Below are positions 26,973-37,035 of a stretch of 64,000 nt of DNA, one piece after another (within the stretch, counting starts at the first letter, position 1; the number at the start of each line of letters is the position of its first letter). The notes under the pieces are model-generated. The model was given only the letters and a program-made list of their open reading frames with translations. It did no database searches and was not told the DNA's origin. Source of the stretch: Legionella qingyii (GTDB lineage: Bacteria; Pseudomonadota; Gammaproteobacteria; Legionellales; Legionellaceae); assembly GCF_003184185.1 (NCBI RefSeq), contig NZ_QHJG01000007.1, positions 3,708 to 67,707 on the forward strand. Reading direction: 5' to 3'. The translations under genes and the position numbers were made by a program.

Positions 26973-28620
26973 TGTTCACCTGTTTGGATTGCTCCAGCAT
27001 GGCTTGTATTTTATCTCTTTCAACACGAACCATTAAGGGTTTGAAGGGGTTGAGGCAATGATCTAATAAAGGATTATCAATTGATTCCCAAGTCAGGGGG
27101 GCACAATTTAAAAACTCTTCCGCGGCTTCTGCCATTAAGGGCAATACGGGTTTTAAGTAGGTGATTAAGATCCGGAATAAATTAATCCCCATGGTGCAGA
27201 TGGCTTGGACTTCAGGTAACCGTTCTTCTTCCTTTGCCAATACCCAGGGTTTATGGGTATCGATGTATTGATTCACTTTATCGGCACAATCCATAATGTG
27301 GCGAATAGCACGTGCATAATCGCGAGCAATAAAGGATTCAATGACTTCGGTGCGCAGTTCAAGCAGTTCTGCATACAATTGTGGATCACTTAAGCTGCTA
27401 CTTAATTGATTCGCAAAGCGTTTATTGATAAAACCGGCGCAACGACTGGCAATATTGACTACTTTGCCGACAAGATCTGCATTGATTCTATTGATGAAAT
27501 CCTCAAAGTTTAAATCGAGATCATCAACACGACCATTCAGTTTGGCTGCAAAGTAATACCGTAGGTATTCCGGATGCAAATGCTCCAGATAGGTACGTGC
27601 TTCAAGAAAAGTTCCGCGCGATTTTGACATTTTTTGGCCATCAACAGTCAAAAAGCCATGGGTATAGACTGCTGTAGGCATGCGATGGCCACTGGCAGCA
27701 AGCATGGCCGGCCAAAATAGAGCATGAAAATAAACGATGTCTTTGCCAACGAAATGATACAACTCGGTGGTAGAGTCCTTTTCCCAAAATTCCGCAAAAG
27801 AGGCTCCATGCTCATCACAGTATTTTTTAAAACTGGCCATGTACCCAATGGGCGCATCAAGCCAGACATAAAAATACTTATCGGTGGTTCCAGGAATTGG
27901 AAATCCGAAATAGGGTGCATCACGTGAAATATCCCATTGCTTTAAACCGGCAGCAAACCATTCATCTAGTTTGTTGGCTACTTCAGCTTGCAGATGGCCG
28001 CTTCGAGTCCATTCCTTTAATAGATGTTCATAACGAGGTAAGTCAAAGAAGTAATGCTCCGAATCTTTTTCTATGGGTTTGGCTCCAGAAATAGCAGATA
28101 CCGCATCGAGTAGATCCGTTGGCGAGTAGGTTGCGCCACAAACTTCGCAGTTATCGCCATATTGATCTTTGGCACCGCATTTGGGGCATGTTCCCTTAAC
28201 ATAGCGATCGGGTAAAAACATTTGTTTTACCGGATCATAAGCCTGACGTATGGTGCGTTTAATAATCGAACCGTTTTCCTGTAAGGCTTCATAAATCGCC
28301 GCAGCCAGAGCCTGGTTTTCTGGGGAGTGGGTAGTATGATAACAATCATAAGCAATCGCAAAAGCCTTGAAGTCACGTTCATGGCTTAGCTTAATTTGCG
28401 CAGTTAACGCTTCTGGAGTAATCCCCATTTGTTCTGCTTTCAACATAATCGGGGTGCCATGTGCATCATCACCACAGATACTGATGCAATTGACCCCAGA
28501 CATCTTATGAGTGCGCACCCAAATATCTGTTTGAATATGCTCTACTAAATGTCCAAGATGTAAATGTCCATTTGCATAAGGCAAGGCGCTGGTAACCAGC
28601 ATTTTACGTTGTTTTGCCAT
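26959..28620 (-). CDS. metG: methionyl-tRNA synthetase, short form
   Basis: This 553-residue class I synthetase has the HIGH-type signature HLHLGH, a zinc knuckle CPKC...CEVC, and the KMSKSR loop ([10 protein letters not shown]), followed by the anticodon-binding helical domain. It charges tRNA-Met and initiator tRNA. The C-terminal Trbp111-like tRNA-binding domain found in the E. coli enzyme (677 residues) is absent; the protein ends soon after the helical domain with a basic segment. I choose the ATG at 28620 over the TTG directly before it. It overlaps rnfB by 14 bases, so metG-rnfB-nth form an operon. Confidence 0.97.
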   Translation of the reverse strand: MAKQRKMLVTSALPYANGHLHLGHLVEHIQTDIWVRTHKMSGVNCISICGDDAHGTPIMLKAEQMGITPEALTAQIKLSHERDFKAFAIAYDCYHTTHSPENQALAAAIYEALQENGSIIKRTIRQAYDPVKQMFLPDRYVKGTCPKCGAKDQYGDNCEVCGATYSPTDLLDAVSAISGAKPIEKDSEHYFFDLPRYEHLLKEWTRSGHLQAEVANKLDEWFAAGLKQWDISRDAPYFGFPIPGTTDKYFYVWLDAPIGYMASFKKYCDEHGASFAEFWEKDSTTELYHFVGKDIVYFHALFWPAMLAASGHRMPTAVYTHGFLTVDGQKMSKSRGTFLEARTYLEHLHPEYLRYYFAAKLNGRVDDLDLNFEDFINRINADLVGKVVNIASRCAGFINKRFANQLSSSLSDPQLYAELLELRTEVIESFIARDYARAIRHIMDCADKVNQYIDTHKPWVLAKEEERLPEVQAICTMGINLFRILITYLKPVLPLMAEAAEEFLNCAPLTWESIDNPLLDHCLNPFKPLMVRVERDKIQAMLEQSKQVNNGLS

Positions 28621-28808
28621 CAATTAGATACCTGCTTATCTGAAAATGACTGATTATAACGCATATGAATAATAAATGCTGTAGGTATGCGAGTTTTGAG
28701 TGATGGAGTCTAGGGAATGATAATTAGTTTAGGGAACTATTTCTAAATTTTAGGGTGGGTTGGATTTCTTTATCTGCCTTATAAAGAAATTCATTAACAT
28801 GAGAAATG

Positions 28809-28831
28809 AAAAACGCGGCCTGGGCCGCGTC
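28809..28831 (-). terminator. Rho-independent terminator of the 279-residue protein gene
   Basis: ACGCGGCC (28813-28820) and GGCCGCGT (28823-28830) form a perfect 8-bp GC-rich stem around a 2-base loop. On the minus strand it is followed by a run of T. It lies about 30 bases after the stop of the gene at 28860-29699. Confidence 0.85.
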
Positions 28832-28859
28832 TTAAATTTTTACTTTACTCAAGCAGAGT

Positions 28860-29699
28860 TTAATTACTGCTGCCAAGTTTAACAGATTTATCTAGAACCA
28901 CAGTCTCTTCTTCAGCGCTTCTTCTTCTCTCAACTACAGTAGTTTGGAACGGAGAAGCATGATGATCTACATCGAAATGATGAATTGTAGCTGTATCACG
29001 TTCTTGAGATCCTTTAGAACGTAAGTCTTTACGAGCATAAAGGTTTCCTTGGGTCTGTTCCGCGTCGAAATCAAACTCTACTTCGCTAGATGAAGTATGA
29101 TCGTGTGTAACACCGCGATCTTCTGTAGTCTTGAGGTCTTTTTGCTCTTCTTCTTTTTCTTCATCGTCATCTTCAAAAGCGGGATTTCCTTCAGGAGCTT
29201 TGCTTTTAAGACCTTTGCAGCAATCAGCCAACCATTTAACGAAATTACCAAAACCAGCACCTACGTAGGTAACAGCAGAAACAGCAGCAGCAGCTAATAC
29301 AGATGCAAGACCGATTTGTGCAAGAGCATTAGCGCCAGCGATACCTGCAATAGAAACACCGTAGATTGAGAACGAAGCAACTGCAGTTAAAGCAGCAGGC
29401 CACAAGAATAAGGTCAATGCAACAGCACCAGCGGTAACTAAAGAAAGCCATGCAGCAGTAGCAATTGCCTTTTTATGTTCAGACAAGAAATCAGCGATTG
29501 AACGGCCAACAAACTTAATGCCATCAACTGCCAAACCTAATAAACCAGGATTTACTTTGTCTTCTACAAACTCAACTTTACCGCTCTGCTCGTTAACGTG
29601 CTCAACTTTTTCTGTAGAGCCCAATACTAATTTAACCAGACCAGTAAAAGCATTAGCTGGTAAATAACCAACGCCCTGAATAAATTCTTTAAATGTCAT
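28860..29699 (-). CDS. uncharacterised membrane protein with acidic tail, effector candidate
   Basis: The 279-residue protein begins with a soluble stretch, has three or so hydrophobic segments between about 78 and 160 (WLSLVTAGAVALTLFLWPAA and similar, Ala-rich), then an acidic run EDDDEEKEEEQKD near 176-190 and a polar, charged tail containing RRRSAEEETVVLDKS close to the end. No family is recognised. A GGAG site supports the ATG, and a strong terminator follows, so it is a monocistronic gene. Glutamates in the last 25 residues are consistent with a Dot/Icm E-block signal. A CpxR-like sequence lies about 80-95 bases upstream. Confidence 0.78.
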   Translation of the reverse strand: MTFKEFIQGVGYLPANAFTGLVKLVLGSTEKVEHVNEQSGKVEFVEDKVNPGLLGLAVDGIKFVGRSIADFLSEHKKAIATAAWLSLVTAGAVALTLFLWPAALTAVASFSIYGVSIAGIAGANALAQIGLASVLAAAAVSAVTYVGAGFGNFVKWLADCCKGLKSKAPEGNPAFEDDDEEKEEEQKDLKTTEDRGVTHDHTSSSEVEFDFDAEQTQGNLYARKDLRSKGSQERDTATIHHFDVDHHASPFQTTVVERRRSAEEETVVLDKSVKLGSSN

Positions 29700-29778
29700 A
29701 TGTTACTCCAAGGTTATAAATCAGGGCGAATAATAGCAATGATTTTGCAATATGTGAATCAAAAATGCTCAGATTGTT

Positions 29779-29794
29779 GTAACAAAAGTGTAAA
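29779..29794 (+). promoter_or_regulatory. possible CpxR box
   Basis: GTAAC-AAAAGT-GTAAA agrees with the CpxR consensus GTAAA-N6-GTAAA except for one base. It lies 80-95 bases upstream of the start at 29699 but is on the opposite strand to that gene. CpxR controls several Dot/Icm genes and effectors in L. pneumophila. The match could be chance in such AT-rich DNA. Confidence 0.3.
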
Positions 29795-29934
29795 GTAATT
29801 TGCTTTTTTTGTGTTAACAGTATAATAAATGAACATGTTTATTATTAATAAATCCTTAAGGTTAAATATTGTTCAGTTGGGTATTTAATCTTCGAAAACC
29901 TGCCAAACGAATCGATTTCCCTTAATTGCAATGG

Positions 29935-30624
29935 TTATTTAGGCTCGGAAGAGCGATACAGCGTAGGATCATCAACCCCTGCTCCAATAAAGCCGCGTCG
30001 TCTAAACGTACAACTATCGCATTGGCCGCATGCTTCGCCAGCATCATTGGCCTGATAGCACGAAATGGTTAAGCTGTAGTCTACACCCAGACCTACTCCA
30101 AGCTGAATGGTTTGTACCTTGCTTAAATGTTGTAATGGCGCATGAATCGTAAATCGCTCACCTGTTACTCCTGCTTTGGTAGCTAAATTGGCTAAAGTTT
30201 GAAATGCCTCAATAAATTCCGGGCGGCAATCTGGATAATGGGAATAGTCAACAGAACTTGCTCCAATAAAGATATCTCTCGCCCCAATTGATTCTGCAAA
30301 ACCCAAGGCCATGGCCAGGAAAATGGTATTACGCGCAGGGACATAGGTAACTGGAATATCAGCGCCACCCTGAAAAGCCGGTACTTCCAAAGTAGAATCG
30401 GTCAAAGCTGAATTACGGAATAATTCTGTATCTAAGGTGACAATCTGATGTTTTACTACATTAAAATGTTGCGCGATACGTTGGGCGGCGAGCAATTCAG
30501 CAGAGTGTCTTTGCCCGTAAGAAAAACTCATCGCATAACAGGAAAAACCTTTTGATGCAGCTAAAGCCAGGCAAGTTGTTGAATCTAACCCGCCAGATAA
30601 TAGAACTACTGCATTTTTTTTCAT
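29935..30624 (-). CDS. queC: 7-cyano-7-deazaguanine synthase QueC
   Basis: The 229-residue protein has the PP-loop [12 protein letters not shown], the motifs [13 protein letters not shown] and [14 protein letters not shown], and a zinc site [14 protein letters not shown] near the C-terminus. It makes preQ0 from 7-carboxy-7-deazaguanine with ATP and ammonia, in the queuosine pathway. It is a single gene; other que genes are not evident nearby, unless the PTPS-family protein at 8765 took part, which its altered active site argues against. I see no preQ1 riboswitch in front of it. Confidence 0.97.
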   Translation of the reverse strand: MKKNAVVLLSGGLDSTTCLALAASKGFSCYAMSFSYGQRHSAELLAAQRIAQHFNVVKHQIVTLDTELFRNSALTDSTLEVPAFQGGADIPVTYVPARNTIFLAMALGFAESIGARDIFIGASSVDYSHYPDCRPEFIEAFQTLANLATKAGVTGERFTIHAPLQHLSKVQTIQLGVGLGVDYSLTISCYQANDAGEACGQCDSCTFRRRGFIGAGVDDPTLYRSSEPK

Positions 30625-30757
30625 AATAGATATGTCTCCATAGAATTACTTATTTTATGTGGAAGATTGAAGTGTTCCAAGTTTGATTGAAAAGTTACCT
30701 TTTTTTAGCTTAAAAATGCTGTTAGAATGCACTGATTATGCCATAACATGGAACTTT

Positions 30758-32185
30758 ATGACGACTACTCTTTATCCCGTTATTCTTGCAGGAGGTTCTG
30801 GAACTCGTTTATGGCCTTTATCTCGTAAAAATTATCCAAAACAATTTCTGGCCTTAAACGGTGAGTTATCCCTTCTGCAACAAACTGTAAAAAGGGCACA
30901 GAGCTTAATAAGTACTCATTCCCTTATTGTAAGTAATGATGCTCATTATTTTCTTTGCCAGGATCAATTAAATCATTTTACACAGTCAATGACTTATTTG
31001 CTGGAGCCTTGTGCACGAAATACTGCCCCGGCAATTGCCTGTGCTGCTCATTATTTATCCCAAATCGCTGGCCCTGATGCGATAATGTTGGTACTTCCTT
31101 CAGATCACTGGATCGCTGATGATCAAGCATGGCAAGAAGCGATGTTAACAGGAGCACAGTTTGCTGCAGAACACCACGCGTTGGTTACTTTTGGTATTCA
31201 GCCAGATAGTCCTAAAACGGGTTATGGCTATATTGAGGCAGGGTTGCCGATCGCGGATAAGGTACAAAAAGTTTTAAGTTTCAGAGAAAAACCGGAACTT
31301 GAGCTGGCAAAAGAATTTATTGCCGATGGAAATTATTTTTGGAATAGCGGCATGTTTGTTTGTCGTGCGGATGTATATCTAGAGGAGTTAGCAGAATACC
31401 ACCCCGATATTCATTATTTTAGTCAACAAGCCGTATTAAAAGCAAAGAATCATCATGATTTTTTACGTCTCGATTTAGAATCGTTTTCTCGTTGCGAGGC
31501 GGAATCCATTGATTATGCGATTATGGAAAAAACGAATAAAGCAGCTGTTATTCCTGTGTCCATGCAATGGAGTGATTTGGGGTGTTGGTCTGCGGTGGCA
31601 GATGCTAATACAGCCGATCAAGATGGAAATACTGTTACTGGTAAAGTGATTGCACAAAAGAGCACGAATTGCCTGATTCATAGTACAGATATTCTCGTCA
31701 CTGCTATTGGCGTGCAAGATCAAATTATTGTTGCTACGCAAGATGCTGTTTTGGTCGCTGATAAGCAATATTCACAGCAAGTTAAAGATTTAGTAACTTC
31801 TTTAAGTAAAGATCACCATCAATTAACTCAAGATCACCAGCGTGTATCTCGTCCTTGGGGATATTATGAAATTTTGGCTGAAGGCGCTTCTTTTAAAGTA
31901 AAACGACTGATGGTAAAACCTGGCGCTCGTTTATCTTTGCAAATGCATCAGCATCGTGCGGAACATTGGGTTGTTGTTTCCGGAAAAGCAGAAGTAATCA
32001 ATGACTCGCAAACGATTTATTTATCAGTAAATCAATCGACTTATATAGCGCAAAATACGCTTCATCGTTTAAGTAATCCGGGTAATGAACCACTGTATGT
32101 TATTGAGGTCCAAAGTGGTGCATATTTGGGGGAGGATGATATTAAACGTTTTGATGACATCTATGCGCGCGATCTCTCCGAATAA
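30758..32185 (+). CDS. manC: mannose-1-phosphate guanylyltransferase / mannose-6-phosphate isomerase
   Basis: I use the ATG at 30758 (475 residues), directly before the conserved start; the open frame upstream lacks family similarity. The nucleotidyltransferase has GGSGTRLWPLSRKNYPKQF, LEPCARNTAPAIACAA, LPSDHWI and FREKPE; the C-terminal cupin isomerase has GASFKVKRLMVKPGARLSLQ, MHQHRAEHWVVVSGKAEV and a NTLHRLSNPG ending. It makes GDP-mannose for LPS or other surface glycans. It sits alone here, away from the glycan block at 54210-64000. Confidence 0.96.
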   Translation: MTTTLYPVILAGGSGTRLWPLSRKNYPKQFLALNGELSLLQQTVKRAQSLISTHSLIVSNDAHYFLCQDQLNHFTQSMTYLLEPCARNTAPAIACAAHYLSQIAGPDAIMLVLPSDHWIADDQAWQEAMLTGAQFAAEHHALVTFGIQPDSPKTGYGYIEAGLPIADKVQKVLSFREKPELELAKEFIADGNYFWNSGMFVCRADVYLEELAEYHPDIHYFSQQAVLKAKNHHDFLRLDLESFSRCEAESIDYAIMEKTNKAAVIPVSMQWSDLGCWSAVADANTADQDGNTVTGKVIAQKSTNCLIHSTDILVTAIGVQDQIIVATQDAVLVADKQYSQQVKDLVTSLSKDHHQLTQDHQRVSRPWGYYEILAEGASFKVKRLMVKPGARLSLQMHQHRAEHWVVVSGKAEVINDSQTIYLSVNQSTYIAQNTLHRLSNPGNEPLYVIEVQSGAYLGEDDIKRFDDIYARDLSE

Positions 32186-32205
32186 TTGTTGTCCTAAAAA
32201 ATAAT

Positions 32206-32239
32206 AACTTGGGTGATGCAAAGCGTTACCCGGGTTTTT
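32206..32239 (+). terminator. terminator after manC
   Basis: CTTGGGT and ACCCGGG form a stem with a wobble pair, followed directly by TTTTT. It lies about 20 bases after the manC stop codon. It belongs to the CCTGGGT...ACCCGGG hairpin family also seen after RNase T2 and plaC. Confidence 0.65.
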
Positions 32240-32469
32240 CCAGTACAATTGTCCAGCTTAGGCCTTACGGCGCCTAAGATTACCCTAAGCGTTTAATTTT
32301 TTACTAAAATTCATCCTTTTTATGAAAATTTTGGTTTCAATAGTGTAAATCAATCAATGCACATCTTGTTTTTAAAATCAATATTATGTTATAAAAAAGA
32401 ACATATAATTTTTTTTTACTGTGATCCAATGAATTAGTCGCCAAAATTCATGAACACAGAGGTGACACT

Positions 32470-34947
32470 ATGGCAACGAGTAGCGCAATTCTTCAATCAT
32501 TTCTCCGAGATGCACTAAAAGAAAAAAAGGAACTTGCTGATTTGAGCTTCGAAGAGTTGCTGAATTACAATCGAGCCGAATGCGGTCTCATTGAGATTAA
32601 TTCTCTACCAAAAAAATTTTCTGACATTGCTCTGTTAACAGGAAGTAATAATGCAATTTTTTTGTATGAAGGCACGCTTTATTATGCAGAAAAAAATACA
32701 AATCAAAAAGATGAAATTCGTAAGCTGGAAAAACCCACGAAACCTAAGAAACCTGTAGCGACTAAGGATCTCAAAGCTAAGAAAGAGATAGGGGATCCTG
32801 AGTACAATGAGTACATCAAGGAACTTATTCAGTATAGAAAAAAATACACACAATACATTATATATAAAAGCAAATATGATGGCCTCAAACAATCATGTTC
32901 TCAAACCTATAAGCGGGCAAGCGGAGAAGAGCTGGAATGGATTCGGTCTCTAACAGGTCGCGCGTATACCGAACATCGTAGTGATGATTTTCTTCCTTCA
33001 TTAAATTTTTATTTAGGCCTATTAGCTAAAACTGATGCCGTTATGTTCAGATATATGGACGAGGATAAAAAGAAAGCGTTAGCATTTAATCTAAAAATTA
33101 CGCTGTTGCTTTTGTTGGCACAACAAAATCATGAAATAGAGTATCAAAAAACTGAAAACGTAAAAGCATATAATCAACATATTAAAAGATGCTCCGATTT
33201 TCTTAATCTACTTGATTCGGAATATAATAAACGAGTTAACCAATTTTTATTCCAGGCAAAACTAGCGTCATCCGATGCGCAACCGATAAAATATCTGGGT
33301 ATTCCTGTGGGGCAATTATTAGGACAAGGCATTGCTGATTTATCCGGCGGTACCACCAAGACAATTAAAGAGTACATGGGGAAATTGAATGAGAAGAGAT
33401 TGTCTTGGGTATGGGATTCATCTTTACTAAAAACGGTAATTGGTTTGGTTCCAGAAGATCGTTTTTATGCAGGACAAGCGGCTGAAGCGATAAAAGCGCC
33501 GGATCCTTATACGGGTACCCTAAGCTGGGCTTTATATTATGCTCGTTTTGGACTGAATTTGTATTTATTACTTAAGCATACCATTAAGCATCCCTGGATG
33601 AGTGATGAGGAAGCAAAAACACCTTGGCAAGAGCGATTTCAAACCCAATGGTCACAAAGGAAATTTACCTTATTGAATGATTCCATTTGGGGAACCGCTA
33701 ACTTAGTTTGCTTTTTCTGGCTTACTGGAAAAGGTGCATTGGGTGCTGCGGGAGATGTGGTTACTATTGTGCTTTTAGCTTTTGATATTGCTATGGCTGT
33801 ATGGGACTTTGAGGAACAAAGAATAAAGCATAATAAGGCAATGAAGCAATATGATGAGGATATAGAGCAATTAGTAAAACGACTCGCGGCATTGCAAGCA
33901 ATAGAAAAACAACAGCTGAGTGAAGATGAGAAATATGAAATCCGCCAAGTAGAAATACAACTACGGACATTGCGCCAAGAAAGATCGCGATGCGAAAGAG
34001 ATTGGCAACTTGATAAGATATCCTTAATCAATAATATTGCCTATGCTGTTGGTTTGATGCTGGCTTTTGTTATTTTAACCATGCCATTCATGCCTATAGG
34101 GGCCCCAGTTTTGGCGACTATGGTTATTGTTGGTGCAGTATTGTGTTTTGCATTTACCGTTATTAACAATGCAATCAAAGGGGGCATCGAGCTGTATAAA
34201 ACTTACAAAACAAGGCAAGAGCAAATAGATCAAGAGAAAGCTTTAACTAAAGATTTAAAAGAAAGATTTAATACGCTTAGCGAGGATGAAAAGCGACTTA
34301 GTTTCCTGGAAATTAAACAATGCCAAGCAGAATCAGAATATCAAAAGCAGATGATGCGTTATCAGTCAGCGAGTTTGGTGCGCAGTATTATGATTGATGC
34401 CTTAGTTCCTGCAGTTGTGTTTGCAAGTTTAGTATTCGTACCGTTGGGGATCGGTGTGCCTATGATTATTGCTGCAGTGGCACTGGCAATTGCAACTCAT
34501 TGTTTGGTGGAGGCACTATTTAAACCAGAGGAAAAAGAGACCTCACAGATATACGAACTCGCTTTAATGTCCGAATTACCAGATAATGATTCCAAATTGG
34601 CACTAGCTGGTAAAATCTATCTATCTGACAATGGTGACTATATTGTTCGCGACCAAAATGGAACAGTGCGGAGGGGTAGACTTGACGCTACAATTGATTT
34701 AAGCAATTTAGCCGATAGACTTAATGATCTTGCACTTAAAAACAGCATTCTGGACTGCACATCAAAAACAGGTCACACCTCATTGGAGTTTAATGAGGAA
34801 GAATATAAAACGTTTTGTAACAATCTCTTTGAGAAACCTAAAGTGCCCAAGGGTTTTTTTGGTGTGAAGAAGGGGGATGCGGGAGAAGAAACAGAGTCTT
34901 TGTTGCGCAATGGAGCGGGTTCTTCAAATGTTTGCGTCTGGGAATGA
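32470..34947 (+). CDS. 825-residue coiled-coil and membrane protein, effector candidate
   Basis: No known family is recognised. The protein is helical and charged at the N-terminus (a Lys/Pro-rich segment around 88-105), has a hydrophobic hairpin at about 415-445 (LVCFFWLTGKGALGAAGDVVTIVLLAFDIAMAV), a coiled coil around 450-520, two strongly hydrophobic stretches (about 525-575), a second coiled coil around 585-640 and another hydrophobic hairpin near 645-685. A C-terminal domain ends with GEETESLLRNGAGSSNVCVWE. GAGGTGACACT before the ATG is a good ribosome site. Paired coiled-coil and membrane hairpins resemble Legionella vacuole-membrane effectors, but homology was not shown. Confidence 0.82.
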   Translation: MATSSAILQSFLRDALKEKKELADLSFEELLNYNRAECGLIEINSLPKKFSDIALLTGSNNAIFLYEGTLYYAEKNTNQKDEIRKLEKPTKPKKPVATKDLKAKKEIGDPEYNEYIKELIQYRKKYTQYIIYKSKYDGLKQSCSQTYKRASGEELEWIRSLTGRAYTEHRSDDFLPSLNFYLGLLAKTDAVMFRYMDEDKKKALAFNLKITLLLLLAQQNHEIEYQKTENVKAYNQHIKRCSDFLNLLDSEYNKRVNQFLFQAKLASSDAQPIKYLGIPVGQLLGQGIADLSGGTTKTIKEYMGKLNEKRLSWVWDSSLLKTVIGLVPEDRFYAGQAAEAIKAPDPYTGTLSWALYYARFGLNLYLLLKHTIKHPWMSDEEAKTPWQERFQTQWSQRKFTLLNDSIWGTANLVCFFWLTGKGALGAAGDVVTIVLLAFDIAMAVWDFEEQRIKHNKAMKQYDEDIEQLVKRLAALQAIEKQQLSEDEKYEIRQVEIQLRTLRQERSRCERDWQLDKISLINNIAYAVGLMLAFVILTMPFMPIGAPVLATMVIVGAVLCFAFTVINNAIKGGIELYKTYKTRQEQIDQEKALTKDLKERFNTLSEDEKRLSFLEIKQCQAESEYQKQMMRYQSASLVRSIMIDALVPAVVFASLVFVPLGIGVPMIIAAVALAIATHCLVEALFKPEEKETSQIYELALMSELPDNDSKLALAGKIYLSDNGDYIVRDQNGTVRRGRLDATIDLSNLADRLNDLALKNSILDCTSKTGHTSLEFNEEEYKTFCNNLFEKPKVPKGFFGVKKGDAGEETESLLRNGAGSSNVCVWE

Positions 34948-35130
34948 TTCGTGGAGGCTTTGCTTTTATTTAAGCTGTTACATTCGCCTGGTTTTATTTG
35001 GTGTTATGAAATAAGCATTCTAATTAAAATTTTTTCATTAAGATTCAATATAGTTACATGAAATAAAAAACTGGCTTTCATTATCTTCTACTGTATAATG
35101 TTTCGAAAGAAGCTTGGCCGGAGTGTCTTA

Positions 35131-35892
35131 ATGAAAAAGCTCACTACTCTGTTGTTGCTGGTTTTCTCTATCAATGTTGTTGCTTCTGTTGTGTTCGGTG
35201 ATTCTTGCGATACGCAGGCAGGGATGTCCGACTCTTATGTTTTAGCGCTCAGCTCGCAGCCTGGGTTTTGTCAAACGTATGGATATGAAGCCGGTAAGCC
35301 GGAATGCATGCATCTATCTAAAAATTCCTATCAAGCAAAGCATCTTACCTTACATGGTTTATGGCCGAATCAAAATGCCTGTGGCCAAAGTTATGGGTAT
35401 TGTGGTGTAGAGCAAAAATCCAGGCATTGTGCTTATCCCCCGCTTAATTTATCACCACCAGTTTCTGAACATTTAAAAAAATTGATGCCGAGTTACAATT
35501 ATGGGAGCTGTTTGGAGCGTCATGAATGGAATAAGCATGGCAGTTGCCAAATTTTATCTGCAGATGAGTATTTTTCACTGGCGATGCGTTTGACTGAGTC
35601 GGTTGATAATTCTGTCTTAGGACATTATCTAGCGGAACATCAAGGACAAAAGGTACCCTTAACGGTCCTGCGTGAGATGGTAATCAAATCATTTGGTAAA
35701 AATAATTCTGGAAAAGTTTATTTAGGTTGCAGGAATGGTATATTGGTTGATATTTATATTCAGTTGCCGGCATTAATTCCTTTTGATGAGTCTTTAGAAT
35801 CATTAATCGAAAATGCTCCTGACTCTCAAGTTCATGATACTTGTCCTGCCAAGGTCATACTTTCAGATTTTAATAAAGGCTCTTGGTTTTAA
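35131..35892 (+). CDS. srnA: secreted ribonuclease, RNase T2 family
   Basis: The 253-residue product starts at the ATG at 35131 with GGAG seven bases upstream; earlier codons in the frame are ignored. A signal peptide (MKKLTTLLLLVFSINVVAS) is followed by both catalytic elements, LTLHGLWPN and RHEWNKHGSC, which supply the active-site histidines, and several paired cysteines. It cuts RNA through a 2',3'-cyclic intermediate. In L. pneumophila the T2 enzyme SrnA leaves by type II secretion and aids growth in amoebae; the symbol rests on family resemblance. Confidence 0.9.
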   Translation: MKKLTTLLLLVFSINVVASVVFGDSCDTQAGMSDSYVLALSSQPGFCQTYGYEAGKPECMHLSKNSYQAKHLTLHGLWPNQNACGQSYGYCGVEQKSRHCAYPPLNLSPPVSEHLKKLMPSYNYGSCLERHEWNKHGSCQILSADEYFSLAMRLTESVDNSVLGHYLAEHQGQKVPLTVLREMVIKSFGKNNSGKVYLGCRNGILVDIYIQLPALIPFDESLESLIENAPDSQVHDTCPAKVILSDFNKGSWF

Positions 35893-35901
35893 ATTGTAAT
35901 A

Positions 35902-35929
35902 GCCTGGGTTAAGCGAAGCCCGGGTTTTC
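35902..35929 (+). terminator. hairpin after the RNase T2 gene
   Basis: CCTGGG and CCCGGG pair with one wobble around a short loop, followed by TTTT. It lies 10 bases after the stop codon. It is a likely terminator and a member of the dispersed CCTGGGT-type hairpins. Confidence 0.6.
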
Positions 35930-36043
35930 AGGAACAATATTCCCGCTTCTTCGCTTCATCCAAGCAACTGATAAAGAGTTTATGCATTTTAACTTGGCCT
36001 TGCACATTGTTAGAACTTCCTCTAATGTAGAGGAATTATTGAT

Positions 36044-37018
36044 ATGGGAATGAAGTCTATGCAAAAGCGGTGTTACTTATTGATTATAATTGTCTTTTTA
36101 TTAACTGCTTGTGTGCATCATGCGCCAAAAAATCAGCCTCTAACTGCTCCGACACAAGTATATAAGACAAAACAAATAAGACGAGTACCCGCTTTTAATC
36201 AGGTTAATGTGCAAGGGCCATTTAATGTAAGTCTGCATACAGGTTATAAAGAGCCCCAGGTGATTTTATCTGGCGATGCTCGTGATTTGGCGATCGTAAA
36301 AGCAGAGGTTGTACAAAACACATTGTATTTGGCTATAGCAGGGAAAGGTCATTTAAATGGCCCAATTTATGCGGAGATAAGGGGACAATTCCTTAACCGT
36401 TTGACGGCAAATGGTACACCCATGATTACTGGAGATCAGATTCGTACTCGCTTGTTGGATGTGTATTTGCTAAATACTGGAAAGGTTAGATTAGCTGGAT
36501 CCATCGGCTTACGAGTTCTGGACATAAAGGGTAAAGGGCTCACTCAAATTGGTGGAATATCCAGTCCAGGCTTACAGCTCCATTTAGAGGGAAGCCCAAA
36601 AGTACAACTTTCAGGCGTTGCAAATCTAGCAAATTTAACCATGCAAGGAAATGCATGGCTTAGTTTGTTTTGGGTTAAAACGGACACTTTGACTGTGCGT
36701 GCGAAGCAGAAAACGACCATTCAATTAGCTGGAGCAGTAAATAGGCTCGACGTTGAACTTTGGGGTAATGCACGATTTAAAGGTCGTTACTTACGTGCAC
36801 AACGCAGCTTTGTGAAGACGCATGACCACTCTGTTGCAGAAATTTCAGTAGCGAAACATCAGAGTAATTTAGCGACGGATGCCAGTGACATTTATTATTT
36901 TAATTTGCCCTCAACACGAGCAGATTTCATGGTTTTTGATGGCTCAGTATTGGATATGCGTGAGTGGAATCAATCCGAATTGAAAGATTTCAATCGCTAT
37001 AATAAGCAACTCCCTTAA
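36044..37018 (+). CDS. lipoprotein with DUF2807 (GIN) beta-helix domain
   Basis: The 324-residue product starts with a hydrophobic signal and a lipobox, LLTAC, so the mature protein is probably lipid-anchored in the envelope. The rest alternates short beta strands in the manner of the DUF2807 'putative auto-transporter adhesin, head GIN domain': FNQVNVQGPFNVSLHTG, then repeated LTANGTPMITG, LDIKGKGLTQIGG and LTMQGNAWLSLFW. Function is unknown, and the adhesin label is only a family name. The lipobox Cys is at about residue 24 of the long start; an ATG two codons later (36050) is equally possible. Confidence 0.83.
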   Translation: MGMKSMQKRCYLLIIIVFLLTACVHHAPKNQPLTAPTQVYKTKQIRRVPAFNQVNVQGPFNVSLHTGYKEPQVILSGDARDLAIVKAEVVQNTLYLAIAGKGHLNGPIYAEIRGQFLNRLTANGTPMITGDQIRTRLLDVYLLNTGKVRLAGSIGLRVLDIKGKGLTQIGGISSPGLQLHLEGSPKVQLSGVANLANLTMQGNAWLSLFWVKTDTLTVRAKQKTTIQLAGAVNRLDVELWGNARFKGRYLRAQRSFVKTHDHSVAEISVAKHQSNLATDASDIYYFNLPSTRADFMVFDGSVLDMREWNQSELKDFNRYNKQLP

Positions 37019-37035
37019 AGTAATGTTTCAATTTT

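Noticed and set aside
30625..30757. preQ1 riboswitch near queC
   Set aside because: No conserved riboswitch core could be seen in the short leader, and the region is shared with the manC promoter.
33639..34031. Long antisense frame of 130 codons within the 825-residue gene
   Set aside because: Ser/Cys-rich mirror of a coiled-coil coding strand; typical shadow with no independent start signals.
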